Shown here piece after piece: positions 24,766 to 36,556 of a DNA stretch of 64,000 nucleotides (the stretch's first letter is position 1; every line of letters begins with the position of its first letter). A program made the translations under genes and the position numbers. The DNA comes from Excoecaria cochinchinensis (lineage: Eukaryota; Streptophyta; Magnoliopsida; Malpighiales; Euphorbiaceae). The stretch covers positions 2,868,501 to 2,932,500 of the forward strand of contig CANTUQ010000008.1 of NCBI GenBank assembly GCA_947683425.1, written 5' to 3'. Under the pieces are notes generated by a model, which worked only from the letters and a program-made list of their open reading frames with translations, was not told the DNA's origin and did not search any database.

Positions 24766-25681
24766 GTGGCGACTCCATTGGGGACTTTGAGACTTCCCTT
24801 CGAAAGTACCTTAGTTAAAATTTACAATTGAGTTTTAATTTAAAAATTTCATCTCTTTTCGAAATTGCATTGCATCCATGTTAGAGCCTTAGATTATGCT
24901 AGTTTTGTCCCTATTTTAACCCCGGTGCATTCCCGAAGCACGACCCTATTTTCACTCAATTTAGGGAAGTGTTAAGGATAATCACCAGCCCAAGCCTCGT
25001 ACCTTATGGTATATCAAATGGTGACCCAATCGGTCGTTATGCTCGTGATGAGCTAGACCCGTTGGCAGGGACCATGCTTGGGTAGCCCTAAAGTATCAAT
25101 ACCTTTGACCAAAGCTCATGTAATGGCAATAGATACTTCCACTAGGTGAAATGTACCGTAATACCGTGCTTGCTACCTGGGCCATCATATATTGAACAAA
25201 ATCAGTTAAATTAAATGGATTTCATCAAAGGCTTTCATGCCCCGATGGGCTCATCTTAGTTTAATTGAGGTGTTTAAATACATAATGGCCAAACACTCAT
25301 ACGTGTGTACATTAAAGAGCTGTTATGCTGCCGGTTTTCCATCGTGCACCATACGTGTCTAAAGGGTTCCTTGTTAACTCTTGGATAAAGCCCACCTAGG
25401 AAAGAGACTATGCTACCTCTTGTCTGGGGGCAATAAGGTTGGAAGGATCTATCTGCTTGCATGTGTTTGTCTATGTTGCATCAGCACGACCATGCATTGC
25501 ATTTCAATCATCCTAACGAGATGTATTTATTTCAGCCATCATAGATTCGCCTGGGTGGTTTAGGGGTCCCGACGGTCGGTTGAGAAGGATTCCACTCTTG
25601 GGGTTACTAGAGCTGGTGCCGTATCGGAGCATAGATTCTCTTTCATATAGTAGTGAGACTTTCTCTTCAGAATCATCAAGT
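24766..25681 (+). promoter_or_regulatory. Primer-binding site and leader of element B
   Basis: The LTR is followed at once by GTGGCGACTCCATTGGGGAC, which resembles the tRNA-Arg-type primer site reported for Ogre elements; this assignment is from family knowledge. The next 900 bases show no convincing gene before the gag ATG at 25682. Confidence 0.65.
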
Positions 25682-28600
25682 ATGTCTAATCCAGCCAGTG
25701 GGTCTGATGCAACTAGGGCAATGATTGCCGAGGAAGTGGGGAGAAAAATGGAAGAGTTTGAGGCTAGAATGATGGCCATGATGGGCAATCTTGCCACTAC
25801 TATAGCTGGGCAACAAGTTGCTACTGCTCCTATTAGGGGGCCAGAAGAACAAGGGGCTGTTAGGGAGGATCCCCCTGCTGTAGTTGACCCACCTGCGGTT
25901 GAGCAAAGAGCACCAGCACCTGTTGAGCATAGAGAAGGCCCAAGATCTGAGGTTGACCTATAGGAGGATGAGCAAGAGGAACAAATGGTAGTAAAAGGAA
26001 AGTCGCCCAAGCTAGAGGAAGCAATGTGGAGGAAGATGGAGGAGAAATTTGAGACTATGACAAGGATGATGACGGTAGGAAGGGGAATGAACCTGGAGGA
26101 TCGTGAATTGGATGGGAATGATTTGGTCCCCTAGAACTTCAAGATGCCTGACATCCCAAAATTTGACGGCACCTCTGATCCTGCTGCACACATTAAGCAG
26201 TATTCATTAGTCATGAAGTTGATAACTTTAACAAGGAAGCAGAAGATAGAATACTTTTGCTTGAGTCTTACAGGAGCTGCTATTGACTGGTACCATGGGC
26301 TGGACAGGAGGTCCAAAGAAGATTGGAACTTGTTGACTGAAGAGTTCCTAAAGCAATACGATTGCAGTACTCGCATGGAGGTCACAATGAAGGATCTAGA
26401 GTTATTACAGCAGAAGGCTGGGGAGTCTTTCCATGAATACCTCACTCGGTGGAGGAACCGAGTTATGGAGATGAAGCGCAAACCCGATACACCTGATCAG
26501 ATCCGGTTATTCATTCAGAATGGCAGCCCATATCTGAGAGATGGACTGAAAATGAAGGGGCTGAAAGATTGGGAGTCCTTGAAGGACATTGCTATAGAGG
26601 CAGAAGGAGAATATATGGCCAGAAGGGCAAACAGTGAGGCTTATGCCAAGAAGGGCTACAATAATCAAGGTGCAACCAAGTCAGCTAGTTCCAGCGGTGG
26701 TAATAGAAGTGGGAAGACAGCTGAGGTGTCGGCAACAGGAATGAATCAGAGGTACTTCTCGAATTTGGGTAGGCCTTTGTCATGAGTTAGGATCCAAGGG
26801 GAACCGGGGCATAAAGAGAATAAGTACTGTGCCTTTCACCAACATATGGGTCATCTGAAAGACAATTGCTTCAGGCTGAGGCACCAGATTCAGGATCTGA
26901 TCGATAGTAAGCAGATCACCGATCCTGAAAAGAGGGAGAGCAAGAAGAAGTCTAATTTTAATGCTGTGCCATCGCCTGTCTTCATGATTGGGTCGAGCCT
27001 ACCTGAATGGTATGTATTACAGGATTTATATGGCAATGAATACGTCGCTATCACTCGCCTTGAGGCAAGTGAAGAAGGGATTCCCATGGCGGTGATAGAC
27101 TGTTGGTCCACTAGTGAGAGTGGAGACGAAGACGAAGATGAAAAAGATGGAGAGTTCACGGATCCATGGGATTCGGAGGAGGATGAGAGAGTTGGGGCTA
27201 TAACAAGAAGTGGGAGAGTGGTCCCCGAAGTTGAGAAGCAGCAGGGCTCAGTGCAAGCACCTGTAGAGATGGAGCCGGAAGAAAATTCCATAATAAAGCA
27301 GCTGAAAAAGACCACGGCTCAGATATCTATTTGGGACCTTCTAAGGCAGTCCCCTTCTCATAGACAGAAGTTAGTTGAGGCATTGAATGAGTCCACCGTA
27401 GCCACCACAATTTCTCCATCTGAGTTGCTAGATCTTGTCAAGGGGGGATCAGGGGAAAGACTGTTGTTTTCTGACGCAGATTTGCCAGCTGAAGGCCGCA
27501 ATCACAACCGACCACTATACATCAAGGCTCAAATTAACGGCAAGCACACTGCTTGTGTTATGGTTGATGATGGGTCATCCATAAATGTTTGCCCCCTAGT
27601 GGCACTTCAGGCTTTTGGGCTGGACGAGAGTATGTTGAGTAAGTCCGATCTGACCATCACAGCCTACGATAATTCTCGAAGACATGCATCGGGAACATTC
27701 AGAGCTCTAATTAGGACTGGGCCTATTAAGACAAAGGCAGAGTTCGTGGTCTTGCCTATCTCAGCAAATTTCTCAGCCCTACTAGGAAGACCGTGGTTCT
27801 ATAAATTGGGAGGAGTGCCATCCACCCTACATCAAATGGTAAAGATACCTCATGAAGGGGAGGTGGTGACCATTAAAGCAGCAAGAGAGAACCAAGTGTC
27901 TGCCTTGGGGATCTCTAATCAGCCATTTATTGGCTTTCACGTATCAGTGATTGGCGAGGAGCAGGGCTTGGCAGGTAGCCCTCAGGTGATGAATATGATG
28001 AAGAAGATGCACTTCCTCCCAGGGGCCGGATTGGGTAAAAATTTGCAGGGGTTGCAAGATGCCATCACAACACAAGGCCAGAAAGATCGGAAGGGTCTGG
28101 GTTACAAAGGAGAACATGGCAAGAAAAAAGTGTCAGAGAAGATTCCCCACATTTCAGAGAGTTTTGTTCCCTCATCTTCGGTCTGTGCCTATACTGGAGA
28201 AGAAGAGCCTCAGTGGGTGGATGGAAAGATCATTCCGGGGTTTGAAATTTTCAATGATGTCTTTGACTGGGATGTTGGAGTTATCAAGTCCGCAGAGAAC
28301 TTCTGGGATGAGGAGATTATGACTCAGTGCAGTGTCTGGGACAGGGATGAGCCCGAGGAGATTGTCACTGATAAGCTGTTAGCTACCAGGTGGAAGGGAA
28401 AGGAAAAGATGGTAGAGCCAGAGCTGAAGTTTGAAGATTTGGAGATCTCATCGGAGGTAGTTGAAAAGCCTCCACCAAGCCAAGAAGTTAAAGCCCAGTC
28501 GGCTGCAGCATCGTCATCGATAGAAGATGAAGGCAATAGTTATTTAGATAGTCTTTTTATGCCAGAACTTTTTAATGACAATGTTAATGTTTCTGATTAC

Positions 28601-31600
28601 ATTAATGAGATGAATAACTTTGCTTACTTGTGTGATGTTTCTGATGATTTCATTTCTCATGATCATAAACATGATGCATTCATTTTTGACATTAACTCAA
28701 CTGGCACGACTGCATTTAATCTCAAAACTTTGGAGAATCCAAAGAAAATTTTGATAGCATCAGATATAACTCCTGAGGAGAGGCTAAAATTTGAGAGAAT
28801 ATTAAAAAAATATGAAAAAGTCTTTGCCTGGACCTACGAGGATATGCCGGGGATTGATCGAGATGTAGCCGAACATGCCATTCCAACTTACCCAGAAAGT
28901 AAACCGGTCAAGCAAAAGCTCAGAAGACTTAGGCCAGAATGGGCTCAGAAGGTGAAAGAGGAGATCCATAAGCAGATTGAGGCTAAGTTTCTACTGGAGG
29001 TTAAATACCCGACGTGGCTGGCCAATGTGGTTCCTGTGGCTAAAAAGAATGGAAAAGTTCGAGTATGTGTGGACTATCGGGACCTGAACAAAGCCTGCCC
29101 AAAAGATGATTTTCCTCTGCCTCATATTGATGTGCTGGTAGACAGTGCCGCTGCTTGCATGATGTACAGCTTTGTAGATGGGTACGCAGGGTACAATCAA
29201 ATCCTTAACAAGATAGTGGATCGAATAAAGACAGCCTTCATCACCGAGTGGGGTACATTCGCTTACCGGGTTATGCCTTTCGGACTAAAGAATGCAGGAG
29301 TGACCTATCAGAGGATGGCAACCAGAGTTCTCAATGATTTGATCCACAAGGAAGAGGAGGTGTACGTTGACGACATGATTATCAAGTCAGCTACTAGAGA
29401 AGGTCACTTCGAGGCTTTAGAAAAGTTCTTTCAAAGGATTAATAAGTATGATCTGCGCTTAAATCCCAAGAAGTGCATTTTTGGAGTTACCTCAGGTAAA
29501 CTGTTAGGCCATGTGGTAAGCCAGAGAGGAATTGAAGTAGATCTCGACAAGGTCAGGGCCATCAGAGAGATGTCAGTGCCTCAAAAAGAGAAAGAGGTTA
29601 GAAGTTTCTTGGGAAAACTTCAGTACATCAGCCGGTTTATTGTCAAGCTGGCTTCAGTATGTGAGCCCATCTTCAAACTTCTTAGGAAGAATCAGCCGGT
29701 GGTGTGGAATAATGATTGTCAATTGGCTTTTGATACTATTAAGGATTATCTCTTGAATCCTCCAGTTTTAAGACCACCACGGCATGCCAAGCCTCTAATC
29801 TTGTATCTGGCTATAGAAGACAATTCAGTGGGTGCCATGATGGCCCAGAGGATGATTTTGGGGTAGAGTTTGCTGTCTACTATCTTAGCAAGAAATTCTT
29901 GACATATGAAGCCAAATATGTGGAAGTGGAAAAGATTTGCTTAGCAGTTATTTAGGCTTCTAAGAAGTTGCGGCACTACTTTCATTCCTTCAGTGTACAA
30001 GCGGTTGCTAAGCATAACCTGCTTAGGTACCTCCAGGAAGCGCCCTCTCTGCTGGGAAAGATGGGAAGATGGTTACTACTATTGCAGCAGTTCGATATCG
30101 AATACATCACCAGGAAAACCATTAAAGGAAGAGCTGTAGCTGAGTTCTTGGCTGAGCATCCTATTGAGGGAGACCAATTCGAATACAATTTTCCAGATGA
30201 AGATGTCATGGCCATGGCAGTACAAGGATGGCAATTGTTCTTTGATGGGGCAGTTAACAGTAAAGGGGCAGGAGCAGGGATCATTCTTACGACCCCGGAT
30301 GGTGAAAAGCTGCCATTAGCCAAGAAGTTGAGGTACAAGGCAACCAATAATGAAGCAGAATATGAAGCTTGCATCTTCGGATTGGAAGCACTGCTGGCTC
30401 TAGGGGCAAAGACCGCAGAAGTCTTCGGAGATTCTTCATTAGTAATTCATCAGATCAGAGGGGAATGGTCAGTTAAGGAAGAGAGGTTGTTACCTTACGT
30501 GAAGCACTTGAGAATGTTGAGCAGCCAGTTCGAGACTTGCACTTTTCACTTCACTCCCAGGGATGAAAATCAATTGGCTGATGCTCTAGCGACACTAGTG
30601 TCCATGTGGGATAATCCAACAGGGGTTACTATAAAACCCGTGCTAATCTCTAGCTCGGAAAAGCCTTGTTTTGAAGCTGAGCAGGTGATGGATGTTGGGG
30701 CCACCGATGGAAACCCTTGGTACTATGACATTCAGAATTATTTGGAACGGTCAGTTTTTCCAGAGGAAGCCACCGAGAAAGACCAAAGGATGATTCGAAA
30801 GTTGTCCACTCAGTTCATCAGTGTAAATGGCACATTGTATAAGAGACAAGTCGATGGTATCCAGTTAAGATGTTTGGCAAAAAAAGAAGCTGAAAAGGTT
30901 ATGGAAGAGATTCATGCCGGAGTCTGCGGAGCTCACATGAATGGCTTAGCCTTAGCGAAGAAGATCATGCACCAAGGATTCTATTGGCTCACAATGGATA
31001 CGGATTGCTCAAAATATGTGAAGCAATGCCAGTTATGCCAGCAATACATGAATTTAAGGCATGTCCCAGTTTAAGAGCTACGTAATTTGACATCTCCATG
31101 GCCATTTGCAGCTTGGGGGATAGATATCATAGGCGAGATATGTCCTACAGCTTCTAATGGGCACAGGTTCATTATAGTTGCCATTGATTATTTCACTAAG
31201 TGGGTCGAAGCTGACTCTTTCAAGAAGATTGATGCTAGGGATATGGCTAAGTTCATCGAGCGGAATTTTATATGCAGATATGGCCTCCCACACCATATTA
31301 TATCTGATAATGGGGTGCAATTCATAGCAGAAACTAAATAGATGCTTCAGAAGTATGGAATCCAGCATCACAAGTCTTCTCCTTACCGTCCTCAAGCTAA
31401 CAGTGCGGTTGAAGCTGCAAACAAGAATGTGAAAAGAATATTGGCCAAGATGGTTCAGAGCTATAAAGATTGGGCGGAAAAGCTGCCTTTTGCACTCTGG
31501 GGTTATAGAACCACAGTCAGAACCTCTACGGGGGCAACATCGTTCTCCCTGGTATACGGAACCGAAGCAGTTCTGCCGGTTGAAATTGAATTGAAACCCT

Positions 31601-31962
31601 TAAGGGTAGTCATGGAAGCCGAGATTCCAGAGACAGAATGGGCACAACAGCGGTTGTTGCAGTTGAATCTATTGGATGAAGATAGGTTGAGAACCTTTTA
31701 TCACAATCAGGTTTATCAGAAGAGACTAGCTCGGTCCTTTGGCAAGAAGGTATGAAAGCACCCGTTGAAAGAAGGGGATTTGGTCTTTAAGATGATGAGG
31801 CCGGGAGTGCCGGACATACGAGGAAAATTCAAACCAACTTGGGAAGGTCCGTTTGTTTTGAAGAAGTTGCTAACGAAAGGAGCAGCAATCTTGGCAGACA
31901 GCGATGGGAATGAGTTTAAAGACCCGGTCAATGTCGATAGACTAAAAAGGTTCCATGGATAA
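25682..31962 (+). pseudogene. Element B gag-protease-RT-RNase H-integrase polyprotein (broken)
   Basis: The full domain order is visible: gag (about 26144-26650), a Cys/His-poor knuckle region (CAFHQHMGH, 26830), a retropepsin-like protease (VDDGSSINV, about 27560), a G-patch-like Gly-rich segment (about 27975-28110), reverse transcriptase (CVDYRDLNKACPKD, catalytic YVDD at 29363-29374), gypsy RNase H (to about 30170), a second archaeal-type RNase H (FFDGAVNSKGAGAG, 30238-30610), and integrase with an HHCC finger (about 30910-31060), DDE core (IDIIGE, SDNGVQF) and C-terminal module to 31962. In-frame stops fall at 25961, 26132, 26783, 29953, 31072, 31339 and 31753. One single-base loss near 29845 shifts the frame. 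Otherwise it is a single frame, so the copy is recent but dead. Confidence 0.93.
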
Positions 31963-33839
31963 AGACCAAAAAAATGAAAAGAAGAGAATAAATGCCCTGC
32001 AGGTCGAAAACCGAAAAAAGGTGGCCTTGCTAAAATTGGGCGCCCTGTCAGGGTGAAAACCGAAAAAAGGCATCCTGGGCAAAAATTAAGGGCTGAGAGA
32101 AAATGTTCAATCGAGAAAACCCGAGAGGGCCGATTGATAACAGGAGTTTGATGCTTACAAGATCTATTCCGAGATTAGGTGTAGTCTTGTGCTTTTGAAT
32201 TCTTGTTAAATAAGGATCATGTATGATGAAATCATATAGAAATGTACTCAATTTGGCAATGAATAAAAGAATACAGTTTACATTGTTCTTTTAGTTCTGC
32301 CTTAAAAAGAGATATATCACTTATTCATCTAATGACTATTGTCTAATCATTCTGTCAGAAGGTGCCTAAGCAGATAGGTGCTGTTCACTTTTAGCGATGG
32401 TTCTGATGATAGTTTTCTGTTGCAGCTCAAAAAAAAAAAAGATAAAAAATCTTGAAAAAAAAGAGTCCGTTAGAGATGAAAACCGTAGCTGGCTCTCTAA
32501 GCAAAAGTTAGGCCAAAGGGCAGGGTGAAAACCTGGAGACAGGCAGTCTGCCCTACAAAAAAAATATATATAAAAATAAAGTGCCGCTGGTTTAGGTTGG
32601 GTCCATCCCAGGTAAAAGTTAGGCAAAGGGTTATGTGAAAATCCCTTAAGGGACGCATTTCCCATAAAGAAAAGCTAGTGTGAAAATCCACAAGGGACGC
32701 ATTACCTTTAAAGCAGTGACTTTCGATGCCTAGAGTAATAAGGCGGTATACTTCGGATGATCTTCTTTTCAGTTAGATAAGGCATAATTCAGGACATGAG
32801 TCAGAATCCTGGGCATATGATTATCGACCGGGGGGCAAAGGTGCACTGGATGTCTCTTTCAGAAAACTTATTGGGGGACGGAATCCCTAAGGCCAAGATG
32901 ACAATCCTATTGATTCCGGGGGCATAGTGGAGCAACCAAGCTATATCCTCAGCACACCCTGGGCCACCTAGGGCATGGTCTATACATTCTTGCAAGCATT
33001 CGCATCTCATACCATACACACACGTGTTCTTGTATATATTTTTGTGCACATAATTTTGCAGGAAATATCTAAAAGAAGACAGTCACCATTCGAAGATGGG
33101 ATCCTGCACTTTTAGTAGTCTTGTCAGCGACTCGGTGCAGTGCACTTTTGGTAGTCTGTAGCAGACTCGGTGCACCTCAGAAGAGCAAGTTTCGCATTTC
33201 GTAGTCTTGTCAGCGACTCGACGCATCATAATCAGAAGAAGGAACAGTGCACTTTTGGTAGCTTTGGTAGTGGCTCGGTGTAGTTCTTTCGTGCACTTTT
33301 GGTAGTCTTGGTAGTGACTCGGTGCATCTCTCTTGTGCGTTTTTAGTAGCCTTGTCAGTGGCTCGGCGCATCACCGTCTTAGGATGGAACCCTACACGTT
33401 TAGTAGTCTTGTCAGCGACTCCGTGCAGCGCACTTTTTATAGACTTGTCAGCGGCTCGGTGCGTTTTTTTGTTCTGCGCTTTTAGTAGTTTTGTCAGTGG
33501 CTCGGCGCATCGCTATCTGCGGATAGCACCTGTACGTTTAGTAGTCTTGTCAGTGACTCCGTGCAGCGCACTTTTAGTAGCCTTGTTAGCGGCTCGGTGC
33601 GATTTATCTTTCGCGTTTCGTAGTCTTGGTAGCAACTCGGCGCATCACCGTCTTAGGATGGTTCCTTGGCACTTTGTAGCCTTGTCAGCGACTCAGTGCA
33701 ACTCAAGAGGATGAATCACGACACTGTTCCCGAGGGAGCAGCTGGAAGGAGGCAGCCTCATGTACGCGCTTCTTTCCTTTTCCTGAATTTTGGCTCACCT
33801 AGGCATCCACACACTAGCCTCCCCAAAATTGGGGGCAAC
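31963..33839 (+). other. Element B 3' non-coding region with repeats and polypurine tract
   Basis: This stretch after the integrase carries several repeat sets. One contains GAAAACCGAAAAAAGG (31995-32080). Another contains GTGAAAA(T)CC..AAGGGACGCATT (32630-32705). A third is a 13-copy array at 33106-33710. It ends in AAAATTGGGGGCAAC, a polypurine tract for plus-strand priming, directly before the 3' LTR. No gene is supported. Confidence 0.8.
33106..33710 (+). repeat. Tandem array, about 13 units of 36-55 bp
   Basis: Units share a core like TAGTCTTGTCAGCGACTCGGTGCA, repeated about 13 times with variable spacers. Units usually begin with GCACTTTT or GCGCTTTT and end in GTGCA or GCGCA, giving a weak inverted symmetry. 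Variable tandem repeats between the coding region and 3' LTR are a known feature of Tat/Ogre elements. Confidence 0.9.
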
Positions 33840-34945
33840 TATAGACACCGGGTCCCGAGTAACCTTGATCAGGATTACCCAATGATGAAATTAAGTTTGC
33901 CGATCTATAGGCAAAAGGAAGGAAAATTGAAAGTGACGTTTTCCTTGTCGATTTGTTATTTTAAAATTAAATAAAAATGTGTTTCAAAAATATTTTTAAA
34001 GTACTTTAAAATTTATTTTGTGATGAAAAAAATGAGTTTTTAAATTATTATATTTTATAGGAAATTTAAAAAAAAAAAAACTTCCGCGCGATTGTCGGGC
34101 TGCGGCAGCGCGTAGCATCGCGCGTGCTGACGGGCTGCCCGTCGCGCGCGCCTGCGCGCGGGTAGCCCGTCGGGCGCTCCGATGGGGCACCCCGCGCCCC
34201 TGTTCGTCCGTTTTGCCTATTTTGGCCTTTTTGGCCATAAATTCTTCATTTTAAATGCTTTTTAACTCTCTTTTTTTTTTGCAAAATTTAATTCAAAAAG
34301 CATTATATCTTACAACCCAATAAATTCAGTGGTTTTTTGTAGTTATGGGAATTAAATTAATTTAATTTCTTAATTAAAAAATATGATTTTTAAGGGGAAT
34401 AAAAAGAGTTTTTTAGGGAGAATGGAGGGGGATTTTCTTTAGAAAATATTTTTCTTCTTCTTTTTTCTTTCAAGAACAAATTCTCTCAATTTTTAAAGGA
34501 ATTTCCAGCAATTCTTAAGGCAAAAAATAACCATTTTTATTCTTGAAAATTTTCTTATTTTCAATGGACAATTTTTGTTTTGGGACAAATGAATAAATTA
34601 TTTGTTTTTGAGTAAAAATTCACTTTCAATATTTTATTTTCTAAGTTTATTTCAACAATACAAGACAAGAAATTGGATCTTACCTTCTCTTCATCAAGAT
34701 AAATTTTGAGGGTAAACATTCTTGGCTCAATTTCTTAGTTTAAGTTTTAATTTTTTTTTTTATTTCTAATTAATTAGTTAACATGTAAATTCTTTTAAGT
34801 CTTATTATTTTCTTCTTATTTCTTGTTTTGGCTTTTTATTTGATTACTTAACATGTAAATTCTCTTAGAACTATTTTATTATTTTTATTCAATTGTTCAT
34901 ATTATTTTTATTTAGTTGTTCATGTTGTTCATATTGTTCATCTTC

Positions 34946-35029
<84 letters not shown>

Positions 35030-36551
35030 GTTTGATTGTTCATATTCTTTGTTATTATTGTGTTATTATTATTATTGTAGTTATTATCATCATTAGTATT
35101 ATTATTATTATTATCCTTATTCTTGTTTAATATTATTATTACTATTATTATTTATTTCTTATGCATGCTGATTTTTATTATTTCTTTTGATTGTTATTAT
35201 TTTATGCTTTTACACATGCTGAATTTTATGTTTGTATTTTCTATTCATTTTTTTGCATGTTGAGTTTTATAATTATTATTTTATGTTTACTTATGCATGT
35301 TGGCTTTTATTACTATTATTAATATGTTTTATGCATGCTAATTTTTAGTATTTCTTTTGCTTTTTATGCATGATTGGATGTTATTGATGTTATTTTGTGT
35401 TTTTATGCATGTTAAATTTTATTAACACTATTTTATGTTTTTTTAGCATGTTGATTTTATTAATTTGTTAAATTGCATATTTTTTTATTATGTCATTTTA
35501 ATTGGCTTGTCATACATGATGCAATTTTGTTTGCATTAATTTAATTGTTTTCAAGTTATATGTTTAATTAATTTTTTACTAACTTCACTTTTATTTGTTT
35601 TGTTTTTCTTTTATTTTCAATACTTATTTTTATGTGTGAGTATTTTTCATACCAAGTGGGAGCCCATAAAGATTTGAAGATCCATTTGGGAGTTGATTTG
35701 TTATTATTTTCATTATTTTGCTTTCATTTGGGTTTATTTTATTATTATTATATAATTTGTAATAATAAATTATTTTTATGCACGTTAATTAAGAAAATCA
35801 CAAAAATATTTCTATTAAATTAAATTGGATTTTATTTAATAAAAATGGGACCAATGTCCTAGATTTTTCATCCAAAATAAATTATCATTTTAAAATTATT
35901 TTCTTTAAATTATGCATGAGAGGACCAATGTCCTCAATTTAATAAATAGCCCGACTTATGCATGAATTGTATTTTATTTACAAATGGGGGTTGTATTCCG
36001 CCCCTAGTTTTATTGTAATTTATTTTGCTTTCATTTATTTTATTTATCGCTTTTATTATGTGTTTGATATGCGCGCTTAGACAAATAATTTAAAATTGAA
36101 TGAGAAAAGGGATGAAACGCTAAATTCAAAGCTCAATTATAAATTTAATCAAGGTATGAATAAATGGGAAGTCCCGAACTTTCTCTGGTCTTTGGGCTCA
36201 ACGAGGCGAGAGACCTATTTCGATGGGATCTCCAAGACACCTCTTGTGTCCCGTAAAAAGGCTTTAACTTGCATAGTCCTAGGCTCCACGAGGCGAGAGG
36301 ACCCTCTTAATGTTCTATTAGGATGGGACCTCCAAGATCCCTCTGGCTTGCCCAAAATGGACATAGCAGCGCCGTCTTAGGCTCACTGAGGCGAGATGAA
36401 CTTTTCCAATGTTTTATTGGGTGGCGACTCTATGAAATCTCCTTGTTGCCCAAAATAGACGCACTTATAAATACCTTACAAGTTTTATGAACCTCTCCTG
36501 ATCGCCCTAAAGCCGATTTTCGGGGGCCTACGGGGTTCGGCGCGCGTCACA
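33840..36551 (+). repeat. 3' LTR of element B
   Basis: It is the counterpart of the 5' LTR, 2712 bp, beginning TATAGACACC (second base G changed to A) and ending GTCACA. It has a longer TTA tract (about 34948-35029), a different GC-rich island (about 34085-34200) and a 13-bp deletion near 35190 relative to the 5' copy. Confidence 0.95.
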
Positions 36552-36556
36552 CTACC

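Larger units (their letters stand above)
22091..36551 (+). mobile_element. Ogre/Tat-like Ty3/gypsy retrotransposon B, complete, nested in A
   Basis: The 14461-bp element has two long LTRs (22091-24765 and 33840-36551), a primer-binding site at 24766, a gag-pro-pol frame, repeat-rich 3' leader DNA and a polypurine tract before 33840. It is flanked by the 5-bp duplication CTACC (22086-22090 and 36552-36556). Removing it restores Ala-Gly-Tyr-His-Gln-Ile in element A. The gypsy RNase H followed by a second, archaeal-type RNase H before integrase places it in the Tat branch; long LTRs and large size fit Ogre-like members. Confidence 0.95.

Noticed and set aside
33322..33974. Cys/Leu/Ser-rich frames
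   Set aside because: They run over the tandem array in the 3' region of element B and into its LTR.
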